64,000 nucleotides of DNA from CAWEBF01 sp963807235 (GTDB taxonomy: Bacteria > Acidobacteriota > Vicinamibacteria > Vicinamibacterales > UBA2999): assembly GCA_963807235.1 (NCBI GenBank), contig CAWEBF010000032.1, forward strand, positions 5,188 to 69,187, read 5' to 3'. Made by a program: the position numbers and the translations under genes. Position 1 is the stretch's first letter. The number at the start of each line of letters is the position of its first letter. The notes under the pieces are model-generated. The model did not search any database and was not told where the DNA came from. It saw only the letters and a program-made list of their open reading frames with translations. Positions 54,221 to 61,034 of this stretch are shown piece by piece.

Positions 54221-55426
54221 CTACTGCACCGGCTCGATCCTTAGCACCGTGCCGTCCGTTGCGGCGCCGGCGATGGCCTGCTCCGTGGCCACGTACAGGT
54301 TGCCGTCTGGCCCCAGCTGCACGTCGCGGATGCGCGTGCTCAGCGGACCGAGCAGTATCTCGCGGCGCTCGGCCTGGGACGGCTGGTTGAAGGACACGCG
54401 GATAAGCGCGCGCTGGCTCAGCGAGCCCACGAACATGCTGCCCTTCCAGCCTTTGAACCGGTCGCCGTTGTAGAACAGCAGGCTCGACGGGCTGATCGAC
54501 GGCACCCAGAACATCCGCGGGTTGTCCATGCCCGGACGCGCCCACGGCTGGTCCGACACCGGCGTGCCGGTGTAGTTGCGCCCCATCGACACCAGCGGCC
54601 ATCCGTAGTTGTGACCGGGCTCGAGGATGTTCACCTCGTCGCCCCCGAGCGGCCCGATTTCAGCCTGCCACACCGACTTGGTGTCGGGGTTATAGGACAG
54701 GCCGTAGCCGTTGCGGTGGCCGTAGGTGTAGATCTCGGGCTTCGCGCCGGCGCGCCCCACGAAGGGGTTGTCGGGAGGCACCGTCCCGTCATCACGAATC
54801 CGCAGCGTCTTGCCGACGTGATTCGAGAGGTCTTGCGCCTTGATCCGCAGGCTGGGGTCGTCCTTGCCGATGCAGCACAAGCGGTCGCGGTCGCCCACCG
54901 TCACGTACAGCGTGCCGTCGGGCGCAAAGTAAATGCGTCCAGCCAGGTTGCCGCTGGTCTCCCATGCATCGGCCACGAAGATCTCGCGCACGTTGGACAG
55001 CGTGGTGCCGTCGAATTCTCCCCGCGAGACGGCCAGCGTGTTGCCCTTCTCGCCGTATTTCGGGTGGGACAGGTAGACCCACTTGTTCTGCGCGAAGTTG
55101 GGATGGAGCGCAATGAAGTGCAAGCCGTCGGCGTCGTTGCCGGGAGGCGGCGGAGCCTGCCACGCCGGCTGCGGCAGCAGCGCGCCATCGCGGATGACGC
55201 GCAGCCGGCCGGGACGCTCGGTCACGAGGATGGTCCGGGCATCCGCAAACGCGAGGCTCCACGGATGGCCCAGTCCGCCGGCGATCCCGACCACGCGAAT
55301 CCGCTGCCCGCCGCCAGTGTCGAACACCCGTTCCGTGCCGGGCGCCAGCGACTGCGCAAGCGCGGCGGCAGACACGAAGACCAGGACGAACGCGACGGCA
55401 CAGCGCGCGAATGTCGTTGTCGTCAT
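54221..55426 (-). CDS. PQQ-dependent sugar dehydrogenase (soluble glucose/sorbosone dehydrogenase family)
   Basis: Intact, about 401 residues. A signal peptide (CAVAFVLVFVSAAALAQ) is followed by a six-bladed propeller of the sorbosone dehydrogenase family: GGLGHPWSLAFADARTILVT, ERPGRLRVIRDG, DADGLHFIALHPNFAQNKWV, YLSHPKYGEKGNTLAVSRGE, GRIYFAPDGTLYVTVGDRDR, EIYTYGHRNGYGLSYNPDTK and EIGPLGGDEVNILEPGHNYG W. The G..DG..H and RN.G phrases hold the usual PQQ and calcium ligands. It oxidises an aldose or similar sugar in the periplasm. The unusual RDRLCCIG carries adjacent cysteines. ATG 55426 has AGGTCGAG just upstream. Confidence 0.88.
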   Translation of the reverse strand: MTTTTFARCAVAFVLVFVSAAALAQSLAPGTERVFDTGGGQRIRVVGIAGGLGHPWSLAFADARTILVTERPGRLRVIRDGALLPQPAWQAPPPPGNDADGLHFIALHPNFAQNKWVYLSHPKYGEKGNTLAVSRGEFDGTTLSNVREIFVADAWETSGNLAGRIYFAPDGTLYVTVGDRDRLCCIGKDDPSLRIKAQDLSNHVGKTLRIRDDGTVPPDNPFVGRAGAKPEIYTYGHRNGYGLSYNPDTKSVWQAEIGPLGGDEVNILEPGHNYGWPLVSMGRNYTGTPVSDQPWARPGMDNPRMFWVPSISPSSLLFYNGDRFKGWKGSMFVGSLSQRALIRVSFNQPSQAERREILLGPLSTRIRDVQLGPDGNLYVATEQAIAGAATDGTVLRIEPVQ

Positions 55427-55493
55427 CTCGACCTCATGGAAGGTGGCTTGCCCTCCGAAGCCGTGTCGGAGACGCGGCGTAGGTGGGAGGGTA

Positions 55494-56762
55494 TCACGCA
55501 CGCAGCACGTCGATGACGGGCCAGCGCGGTTTCGCCATCGACGGGACGACGACGTGCTCGTCCCCGACGATCAGGATGGTCTGGGCATCAGGATCGAGAT
55601 GGGCCTGTGCGGCACGGGTCACGTCGGCAGCCGTCACAGAGTGGATGGTGGGCCCGAAATTCGTGAAGTAGTCGTCGGGCAGACCGTAGAGCGCCAGCTG
55701 GCCAATGGCGCGGGCCACCTGCGGCACGGTCTGAAAGCTTTGTGGATACCCGCGGGTCAACGACGCCTTGGCCAGCTCCAACTCCTCGGCGGTGACCGGG
55801 CGTTCACCGCGGAGCGCCTCGAACTCGTGGAGCGCATCGCTCACCGCCTCGGCGGTCGCCGCCGTGTGGACACTGGCGTGAAGCACGAACGGGGCGAGAC
55901 CCTTGCGCCAGTCGAACCCGGTACGGGCGCCGTAGGTGTAGCCCTTTTCCTCCCGCAGCTTCAGGTTGATGCGGCTCACGAACTGCCCGCCCACCACGGC
56001 GTTCATCACGACAAGCGCCGGGTAGTCGGGGGTATCCCGGCGCGCCGCCAGGCGCCCGATGCGCAGTTCCGACTGCGCGGCGCCGTCGCGGGGCACGAGC
56101 GCCAGACGTGTCGCGTGCGCCGCTGGCTGAAACTGGGCCGCTTCGGTCGCCGGGGTGGCCGGCCCCTGCCCCTGCCAGGGCCCAAACGCCTCTTCGGCCG
56201 ATCGCAACAGCGCGTCCACCGGCAGGCCACCCGTCACGATCAACGTGGCGTTCTCCGGCCGAAAGAACGCGCGATGGGCCTCCACCACGGTGTCGAGCGA
56301 CAACGCCGCCAGCGACGGTTCGTCGCCAATCGCCAGGTGGCCATACGGATGCTGGCCGTAGACCAGCCGCAGGAACGCCCGCTCGGCCACCGCTGACGGC
56401 ACGTCCTTGAGCTGACGGAGACGATCGCTCCGCAGCTGGCGCACACGCTCGAAATCGGCGCCACGGAGGCTGGGTTGCGTGGTCATCCGCGCGAAAAGGC
56501 CTGCGCCCTCGTCTATGAAGCGCGCCAGCGTGGTCAACATGAAGACCACCGCGTCGGCGCCGACTTCCAGGTCGTAGTCGCCCCCGATCCTCGCCAGGGC
56601 TTCCGACACCTCGATGGCGTCGAGCTCGCCGGTTCCCTCGTCCACCATGTCGGCCACGACGCCCATCAAGCCGTCTCGTCCGGCGGGATCCGAGCCAGAG
56701 CCGCCGCGGACGACGAGCGCGAAGCTGACGATGGGCATCGTGCCGTGCCGCATGACGCGCAC
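55494..56762 (-). CDS. M16 family peptidase subunit, non-catalytic partner
   Basis: M16 metallopeptidases of this type work as heterodimers. This protein has the M16 fold (RHGTMPIVSFALVVRGGSGS, MTTQPSLRGADFERVRQLRS, DRLRQLKDVPSAVAERAFLR, YGQHPYGHLAIGD, AHRAFFRPENATLIVTGGLP and INLKLREEKGYTYGARTGFD, the R/Y site of the C-terminal half). At the place of HxxEH it reads VVADMVDEGTGE, so zinc ligands are missing. GTG 56760-56762 is the first in-frame start, but sequence like FLFPRFDRHHLANGLEV continues upstream to about 56845, so the true start is probably at the catalytic subunit's stop, with a base error between. No signal peptide visible. Confidence 0.82.
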   Translation of the reverse strand: MRVMRHGTMPIVSFALVVRGGSGSDPAGRDGLMGVVADMVDEGTGELDAIEVSEALARIGGDYDLEVGADAVVFMLTTLARFIDEGAGLFARMTTQPSLRGADFERVRQLRSDRLRQLKDVPSAVAERAFLRLVYGQHPYGHLAIGDEPSLAALSLDTVVEAHRAFFRPENATLIVTGGLPVDALLRSAEEAFGPWQGQGPATPATEAAQFQPAAHATRLALVPRDGAAQSELRIGRLAARRDTPDYPALVVMNAVVGGQFVSRINLKLREEKGYTYGARTGFDWRKGLAPFVLHASVHTAATAEAVSDALHEFEALRGERPVTAEELELAKASLTRGYPQSFQTVPQVARAIGQLALYGLPDDYFTNFGPTIHSVTAADVTRAAQAHLDPDAQTILIVGDEHVVVPSMAKPRWPVIDVLRA

Positions 56763-56848
56763 TTCGAGGCCGTTCGCCAGATGGTGACGATCGAATCGCG
56801 GGAACAGGAATGCCGGGTCGGGCCCGACCCCCGGCAGCGCGGAGCGGT

Positions 56849-58187
56849 CTACGGCATCAGGAGACCGCGATGGGCTTCTGAGCCCGGCAGGGCGGCGGCG
56901 GCCTGACCGCGCGGCACGATGCTCAGCATCACGCGGCCCTCCGGCATCAGGTAGCGTCCCGTGGCCATGCGCACCGACTCGCGCGTCGCCGACTCGTAGC
57001 GCGCCAGGTCGTGGGCGAAGTACCCGGGGTCGCCCCGCAGCACGTTGTAGGCGTTGAGCTGATCGGACTTGCCGCCGAAGCCGCCGACGGTCTGCAGCCG
57101 GTACAGGAACGTGGACTCGACCTGGGCGCGGCTGCGCGCCATTTCGGCCTCGGTCGGGCCGTTACCCGCCAGCTCGGTCAGCGCCACGTCCACGCGCGCG
57201 GCGACCTCCGCCAGCGACTTGCCCGGCGCGGCCGTTGCGGCCAGCACGAACACGCTGCTCAACTCGCGGGACTGCTGCGCGGCGGATACGTCCAGGGCCA
57301 CGCGGCTCTCGTAGACGAGCGTCCGATACAGCCGCGCGGCCTTGCCGTTGGCCACCAGATCGGCCGCCAGATCCAGCTCCGCGTCGTCCTTCGGCGAACA
57401 TGGCCGGGGAATGCCAGGCCATGTAGAGCCGCGGCAGCTCCACCCGGTCCTCCAGGACGAGGCGCCGCTCCTGCGCCAGCGAGGCGGCCGCGCGAACGGG
57501 CGCCGGGCGCGCCCCAGGGGGCAGGTCGCCGAAATAGCGTTCGGCCAGATCGAAGGCTTCCGCGGTGTCCACGTCGCCAGCCAACACCAGCGAGGCGTTG
57601 CTGGGCCCGTAATAGGTGCGGAAGAAGTCGCGCACGTCGTCGAACTGCATGGCGTGCAGGTCGGCCACGTCGCCGATGGTCGGCCACCGGTATGGGTGCT
57701 CGAATGGAAACAGCCCGGCCATCAGCGCCATCAGCGCCAAGCCATACGGCCGATTCTCGTAGCTCTGTCGCCGTTCGTTCAGCACCACCTTGCGCTGGGT
57801 CTCGAACCGCTCCGGGGTCAGCGCCGGCAGCAGATACCCCATGCGGTCCGACTCCATCCACAACGCCCGGTCGATGGCGCTCGTGGGCACCACCTCCCAA
57901 TAGTTCGTGCGATCGGTGTTGGTGGAGCCGTTCAGCTGCGCGCCGGCCTGCTGCAGCGGCGGGAAGTACCCGCGGTCGTGGTGCTGCGACCCTTCGAACA
58001 TCAGGTGTTCGAAGAGATGGGCGAACCCGGTCCGCCCTGGCTGCTCGTTCTTCGACCCGACGTGGTACCAGACGTTGACGGCCACGATCGGCACGCGGTG
58101 ATCCTCGTGCACGATCACGTCGAGACCGTTGCCGAGTCGCCGCCGGGTAAACGGCAGGTCCAACGAGGCTCCGCCGCGGCTAGACAA
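56849..58187 (-). CDS. M16 family zinc peptidase, catalytic subunit, frameshift near 57400
   Basis: The N-terminal domain reads RRLGNGLDVIVHEDHRVPIV, AVNVWYHVGSKNEQPGRTGF and AHLFEHLMFEGSQHHD with the inverted zinc motif HxxEH (HLFEH), then TNTDRTNYWEVVPTSAIDRA, LTPERFETQRKVVLNERRQS (the distal glutamate) and FPFEHPYRWPTIGD. After a frame change near 57400 the C-terminal half has DLVANGKAARLYRTLVYESR, ATAAPGKSLAEVAARVDVAL and QTVGGFGGKSDQLNAYNVLR. About 445 residues. It is followed at once by the non-catalytic partner, so the two form a peptidase pair that degrades unfolded peptides. A REP-like element precedes its start. Confidence 0.88.
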
Positions 58188-58193
58188 GAGCAG

Positions 58194-58241
58194 GCTCCGC
58201 CTCGTCCGGACAGTATCTAATTGCCCGCACTCCGTGCGGGC
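58194..58241 (+). repeat. REP-like element, copy 2
   Basis: The 48-base element begins GCTCCGCCTCG, contains ACAGTATCTAATT and ends in the hairpin GCCCGCAC, loop TCC, GTGCGGGC (58223-58241). Compared with copy 1 there are eight substitutions; two of them (C to A and G to T) are a matching pair in the stem. It lies between the Mrp stop and the M16 start on the leftward strand and may also act as a terminator. Confidence 0.78.
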
Positions 58242-58253
58242 GGTTGCGCGGGC

Positions 58254-59354
58254 TCATCGCACCTGGATCAGAGGGATGCGCCCCTTGTTCGCCTCGGCCG
58301 CCTTGTGCGCCGAGATCGACACCTGCGCGGCCGTGCGCTGCGCCACGTGGATGAAGGCGCGGCCCGCCACCGACTCGGGCTCGCTGACCACGAGCGGCAC
58401 GCCCGAGTCCCCTCCCTCGCGGATCGGCTGATACACCGGCAGCCGCCCGAGAAACGGCACCGTCTGTTCGGCGGCCAGGCTCTCGCCTCCTCCGTGCCCG
58501 AAGATGTCGGACTCGTGGTGGCAGTTGGGGCACGCGAAGAAGCTCATGTTCTCCACCACGCCGATCGTCGGGATGTTCAGCTTCTGGTACATCTTGATGG
58601 CGCGGCGGCTGTCGGCGAGCGACACCTTCTGGGGCGTGGTGACCACGATAGCGCCGACCACCGGCACGGTCTGGCTCAGGCTCAGCGCCACGTCGCCGGT
58701 TCCGGGCGGCATGTCCACGATCAGGTAGTCCAGGTCGCGCCACGCCACTTCGCGGAAGAACTGCTGGATGGCGCCGTGCAGCATGGGACCGCGCCAGATG
58801 ATCGCGTCGTCCTCCTTGGTCAGGAAGCCGATGGACACCACCTGGACGCCGTACTTCTCCGCCGGGACGATCTGCTTGCCGTCGGTCGTGAGCTGGGTGT
58901 TGAGGCCGAACATGATCGGCACGTTCGGTCCGTAGATGTCGCCGTCGAGCACGCCGACCCGTGCGCCCATCCGCGCCAGCGCGAGCGCCAGGTTCACCGA
59001 CACGGTGGTCTTCCCCACGCCGCCCTTGCCGGCGCCGACGGCGATCACGTTCTTCACGCCGGGGAGAGGCGGCTGGCCTTTTGCCGGCTGCGAGGCGGAT
59101 CGGACCCGGGAGGTCATTTCCACGGAGACGTCCGCGACGCCAGGCAGCGCCCTCACGGCAGACACGGCCTGGTCGCGAATCTGGGTATGCGCGGGACAGG
59201 CGGGGGTGGTCAGCTCGATGGTGGCCGAAACGCGGCCGCCGCTGATGGTCACGTCCTTGACGAAGCCCAGCGAGACGATGTCACGCTCCAGATCGGGGTC
59301 GACAACGGCCTTGAGAGCGTTCAGAACGGCTTCACGCGTGGGGGTCTCTGACAT
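58254..59354 (-). CDS. apbC: Mrp/ApbC-type iron-sulfur cluster carrier P-loop ATPase
   Basis: Intact, 366 residues. The N-terminal MIP18/DUF59 domain reads VLNALKAVVDPDLERDIVSL GFVKDV and TTPACPAHTQIRDQAVSAVR. The P-loop domain starts VKNVIAVGAGKGGVGKTTVS (deviant Walker A) and continues VGVLDGDIYGPNVPIMFGL, YLIVDMPPGTGDVALSLSQT, VPVVGAIVVTTPQKVSLADS and VVENMSFFACPNCHHESDIF with the CxxC cluster-binding pair. Such proteins bind a [4Fe-4S] cluster between two subunits and hand it to apoproteins. It is the first gene of a leftward group leading to the M16 pair, with a REP-like element in between. Confidence 0.92.
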   Translation of the reverse strand: MSETPTREAVLNALKAVVDPDLERDIVSLGFVKDVTISGGRVSATIELTTPACPAHTQIRDQAVSAVRALPGVADVSVEMTSRVRSASQPAKGQPPLPGVKNVIAVGAGKGGVGKTTVSVNLALALARMGARVGVLDGDIYGPNVPIMFGLNTQLTTDGKQIVPAEKYGVQVVSIGFLTKEDDAIIWRGPMLHGAIQQFFREVAWRDLDYLIVDMPPGTGDVALSLSQTVPVVGAIVVTTPQKVSLADSRRAIKMYQKLNIPTIGVVENMSFFACPNCHHESDIFGHGGGESLAAEQTVPFLGRLPVYQPIREGGDSGVPLVVSEPESVAGRAFIHVAQRTAAQVSISAHKAAEANKGRIPLIQVR

Positions 59355-59394
59355 CTATTTCGATCTTATCCGGTCGTCGCGGACCCAGGACATT

Positions 59395-59436
59395 GGACTA
59401 CCAAGAACTACGAACCACGAACCACGAACCAGCCCT
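59395..59436 (-). repeat. Intergenic heptad repeat, locus 12
   Basis: Six units: GGACTAC, CAAGAAC, TACGAAC, CACGAAC, CACGAAC, CAGCCCT. On the minus strand, in consensus phase: GGTTCGT twice, GGTTCGT/AGTTCTT at the edge. It spans the gap between the membrane protein stop (59435) and the Mrp start. Confidence 0.8.
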
Positions 59437-59848
59437 AGACCATCTGTCGGCCTTCGCGGAAGTCCGCCCAGATGTCGCGTTCGAACAGGCGGCGGCCGGC
59501 GGGCGACATCAGGACCCAGATGGCGTAGGCGCCCAGAGCCGTGCCAAACGGCAGGAGGACCAGGTTGCAGATGCCCAGGACCACCATCAGCAGGCGGCCG
59601 CGGGGCCGCCGCCGGTCCATGAGCGCCACGGCCCAGAGATGGGCAGCGCCCCACGCCATGGCGCACAACGCCAGCAGCAGGAACGTGATACCCGCGAAGC
59701 CCGCTGCGATCGCCACGCTGGACGCACTCGGATCCCGCAGCTCGGCCAGGGCGCCAGCGGCCAGAAAGAGCATCGACACACCCACGAGTACCGACAGCGC
59801 CCCCCACAGCCGGGTCAGCAGCCCGAGCAACGTGACGTGACTGTCCAC
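59435..59848 (-). CDS. Four-helix integral membrane protein
   Basis: Intact, 137 residues. Four hydrophobic stretches are clear: LWGALSVLVGVSMLFLAAGA, AIAAGFAGITFLLLALCAMA, HLWAVALMDR (start of a third helix running into GRLLMVVLGICNLVLLPFGT) and LGAYAIWVLMSPAGRRLF, which is followed by a cytoplasmic tail ERDIWADFREGRQMV. The last helix with YAIWVLMSPAGRRLF resembles the end of small acidobacterial membrane proteins of unknown role. Its start follows the DnaJ-like gene by two bases, so they are co-transcribed. Confidence 0.72.
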   Translation of the reverse strand: MDSHVTLLGLLTRLWGALSVLVGVSMLFLAAGALAELRDPSASSVAIAAGFAGITFLLLALCAMAWGAAHLWAVALMDRRRPRGRLLMVVLGICNLVLLPFGTALGAYAIWVLMSPAGRRLFERDIWADFREGRQMV

Positions 59849-59850
59849 GA

Positions 59851-60306
59851 TCAGCGAATGCGGATGCGCAGCTCGACGCGGGTCGTTGGGTGATGGCGCG
59901 GGGTCAGGGAAAAGCGGAACGTGGTGCCCTCAGTGACCCCCGGCGGCACTCGCACGCGGAAGCGATCCACGGAGAACTGCACCCCTGACCCCTCGCAATG
60001 CGCGCACGGCTCCTGCCACGACTCGCCGCGCCCACCGCAGCGCCGGCACGTATATCGAAGCGGGACATCGAGCGGCACGGTCACGCCGGTGCGTGCGTCG
60101 GCGGCGGACAGACTGAGCGAGGCCTGCAGCGGCTGCCGGCGCTCGTGCGAGAGGAACGAGGCTCGTATGCGCTCGACGGCGGAAGCCGCCGACGGAAAGT
60201 CCACGGCCGCGTCGTCCCCGTACCAGCGGCGATCGTAGCGAACCTCGTCGCCCGAGTTGACGGCCACGGCGCTCTTCCCCGGTGGGCGCACGCTCATGCT
60301 CGACAT
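59851..60306 (-). CDS. DnaJ-like zinc-finger protein lacking a J domain
   Basis: Intact, 151 residues. The centre has half of a DnaJ-type zinc region, YTCRRCGGRGESWQEPCAHC EGSG, with two CxxC pairs (CxxCGGRG and CAHCEGSG). It is flanked by DnaJ C-terminal-domain phrases: LQASLSLSAADARTGVTVPL DVPL before, and FSVDRFRVRVPPGVTEGTTF RF after (compare VxIPPGVxxGxxxR of DnaJ). There is no HPD-containing J domain, and only one zinc centre instead of two. It may bind unfolded protein or simply be a zinc-stabilised beta fold. It diverges from the small zinc ribbon gene 41 bases away. Confidence 0.72.
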   Translation of the reverse strand: MSSMSVRPPGKSAVAVNSGDEVRYDRRWYGDDAAVDFPSAASAVERIRASFLSHERRQPLQASLSLSAADARTGVTVPLDVPLRYTCRRCGGRGESWQEPCAHCEGSGVQFSVDRFRVRVPPGVTEGTTFRFSLTPRHHPTTRVELRIRIR

Positions 60307-60346
60307 TGGGAGCTGGTACCATAGGGGCCGGTCCAGGAGAAGTCAA

Positions 60347-60511
60347 TTGCCCAGCAAGGACTGCCCGATGTGCGGCGAGCCCATGAGGCTCGCAGAACGT
60401 GAAAGCACCGACCGCCTACCCGGAACGCCACAGTCCACGGTCACGAAGCTTGCAGAGTGGACCTGCCCCGAATGCGATTACTTCGAGGAAGCCGACGGCG
60501 ACGAGGAGTAA
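60347..60511 (+). CDS. Small double-CxxC zinc ribbon protein (TTG start)
   Basis: TTG 60347 is preceded by AGGAG at 60335-60339, which decides the start. The 54-residue product is MPSKDCPMCGEPMRLAERES followed by TDRLPGTPQSTVTKLAEWTC PECDYFEEADGDEE. Two knuckles, CPMC and CPEC, make a zinc ribbon; the acidic tail is typical of small regulators or RNA-binding cofactors. An upstream in-frame ATG at 60257 would overlap the divergent DnaJ-like gene and lacks a ribosome site. Role unknown. Confidence 0.68.
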   Translation: MPSKDCPMCGEPMRLAERESTDRLPGTPQSTVTKLAEWTCPECDYFEEADGDEE

Positions 60512-60515
60512 GAGA

Positions 60516-60560
60516 CTAGCGAGGCTTCGCCCCTTACTAGGAACCGCTTCGCCTCGCTAG
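60516..60560. terminator. 10-bp inverted repeat after the zinc ribbon gene
   Basis: CTAGCGAGGC (60516-60525) and its exact complement GCCTCGCTAG (60551-60560) flank a 25-base loop. The right arm is also the front part of REP-like copy 3. A short T-run (GTCTTTTGG) follows at 60568-60575, so transcript end for the zinc ribbon gene is plausible. Confidence 0.55.
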
Positions 60561-60591
60561 TGCAGTGTCTTTTGGCCCCGCTCCGCGGGGC
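60546..60591 (+). repeat. REP-like element, copy 3
   Basis: The 46-base element begins GCTTCGCCTCG, contains GCAGTGTCT and ends in the hairpin GCCCCGC, loop TCC, GCGGGGC (60575-60591). The first 25 bases match copy 1 in 21 positions; the hairpin arms differ but remain fully paired. It lies between the two small zinc ribbon genes, which converge here. Confidence 0.7.
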
Positions 60592-60613
60592 GGGGGGAGT
60601 TGCGTCCGTCAGG

Positions 60614-60859
60614 CTAGCGGGCGCCGAGCGTCAGCAGCAGTTCCTTCCGAACGGCCTCGTCCACTTCGTCGAAATTGAGCGCCGTTTCGCATTCGTCGCA
60701 CAGCACTTCGATGACGCCGGGCCGGCCTTCTTCGGATACGTCCACGCGGGAGTCTTCCAGGTGGACGAGGTGCATCTGTAGCGTCTTCACCAGAAAGTTC
60801 TGGTCGTTCCCGCAGCTGGGACAGGTCAACGCCACGCGCGTCTCCTCTTTCGTGGTCAA
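60614..60859 (-). CDS. Small zinc ribbon protein
   Basis: Intact, 81 residues: MTTKEETRVALTCPSCGNDQ NFLVKTLQMHLVHLEDSRVD VSEEGRPGVIEVLCDECETA LNFDEVDEAVRKELLLTLGA R. CPSC and CDEC bind one zinc; the segment between is beta-strand rich and the C-terminus forms an acidic helix. A well-formed sigma-70 type promoter is seen upstream at 60907-60935. Function unknown; the size and folding pattern suggest an adaptor in RNA or protein quality control rather than a DNA-binding factor. Confidence 0.75.
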   Translation of the reverse strand: MTTKEETRVALTCPSCGNDQNFLVKTLQMHLVHLEDSRVDVSEEGRPGVIEVLCDECETALNFDEVDEAVRKELLLTLGAR

Positions 60860-60906
60860 CGGCGATACTCCTACTCTGGACCCCGCTTCTTGGCCCGCAG
60901 ATCACG

Positions 60907-60935
60907 ATTGTAGGGGATGCGACCCGCCGGGGCAA
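60907..60935 (-). promoter_or_regulatory. Predicted sigma-70 type promoter for the zinc ribbon gene
   Basis: On the minus strand TTGCCC (60930-60935) is followed after exactly 17 bases by TACAAT (60907-60912). The -10 box is 48 bases before the ATG at 60859. The surrounding 60930-61010 stretch is AT-rich compared with the rest of the window. Confidence 0.5.
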
Positions 60936-61034
60936 CGCTGAAATCAGCTTTTCGCTGCAAATTTTCACCAGAAATCCTCACAAACACTCAACTTTGGCTA
61001 ATTTGGGCGGAGACCCAAGCGGAAGGGCCTGAAC

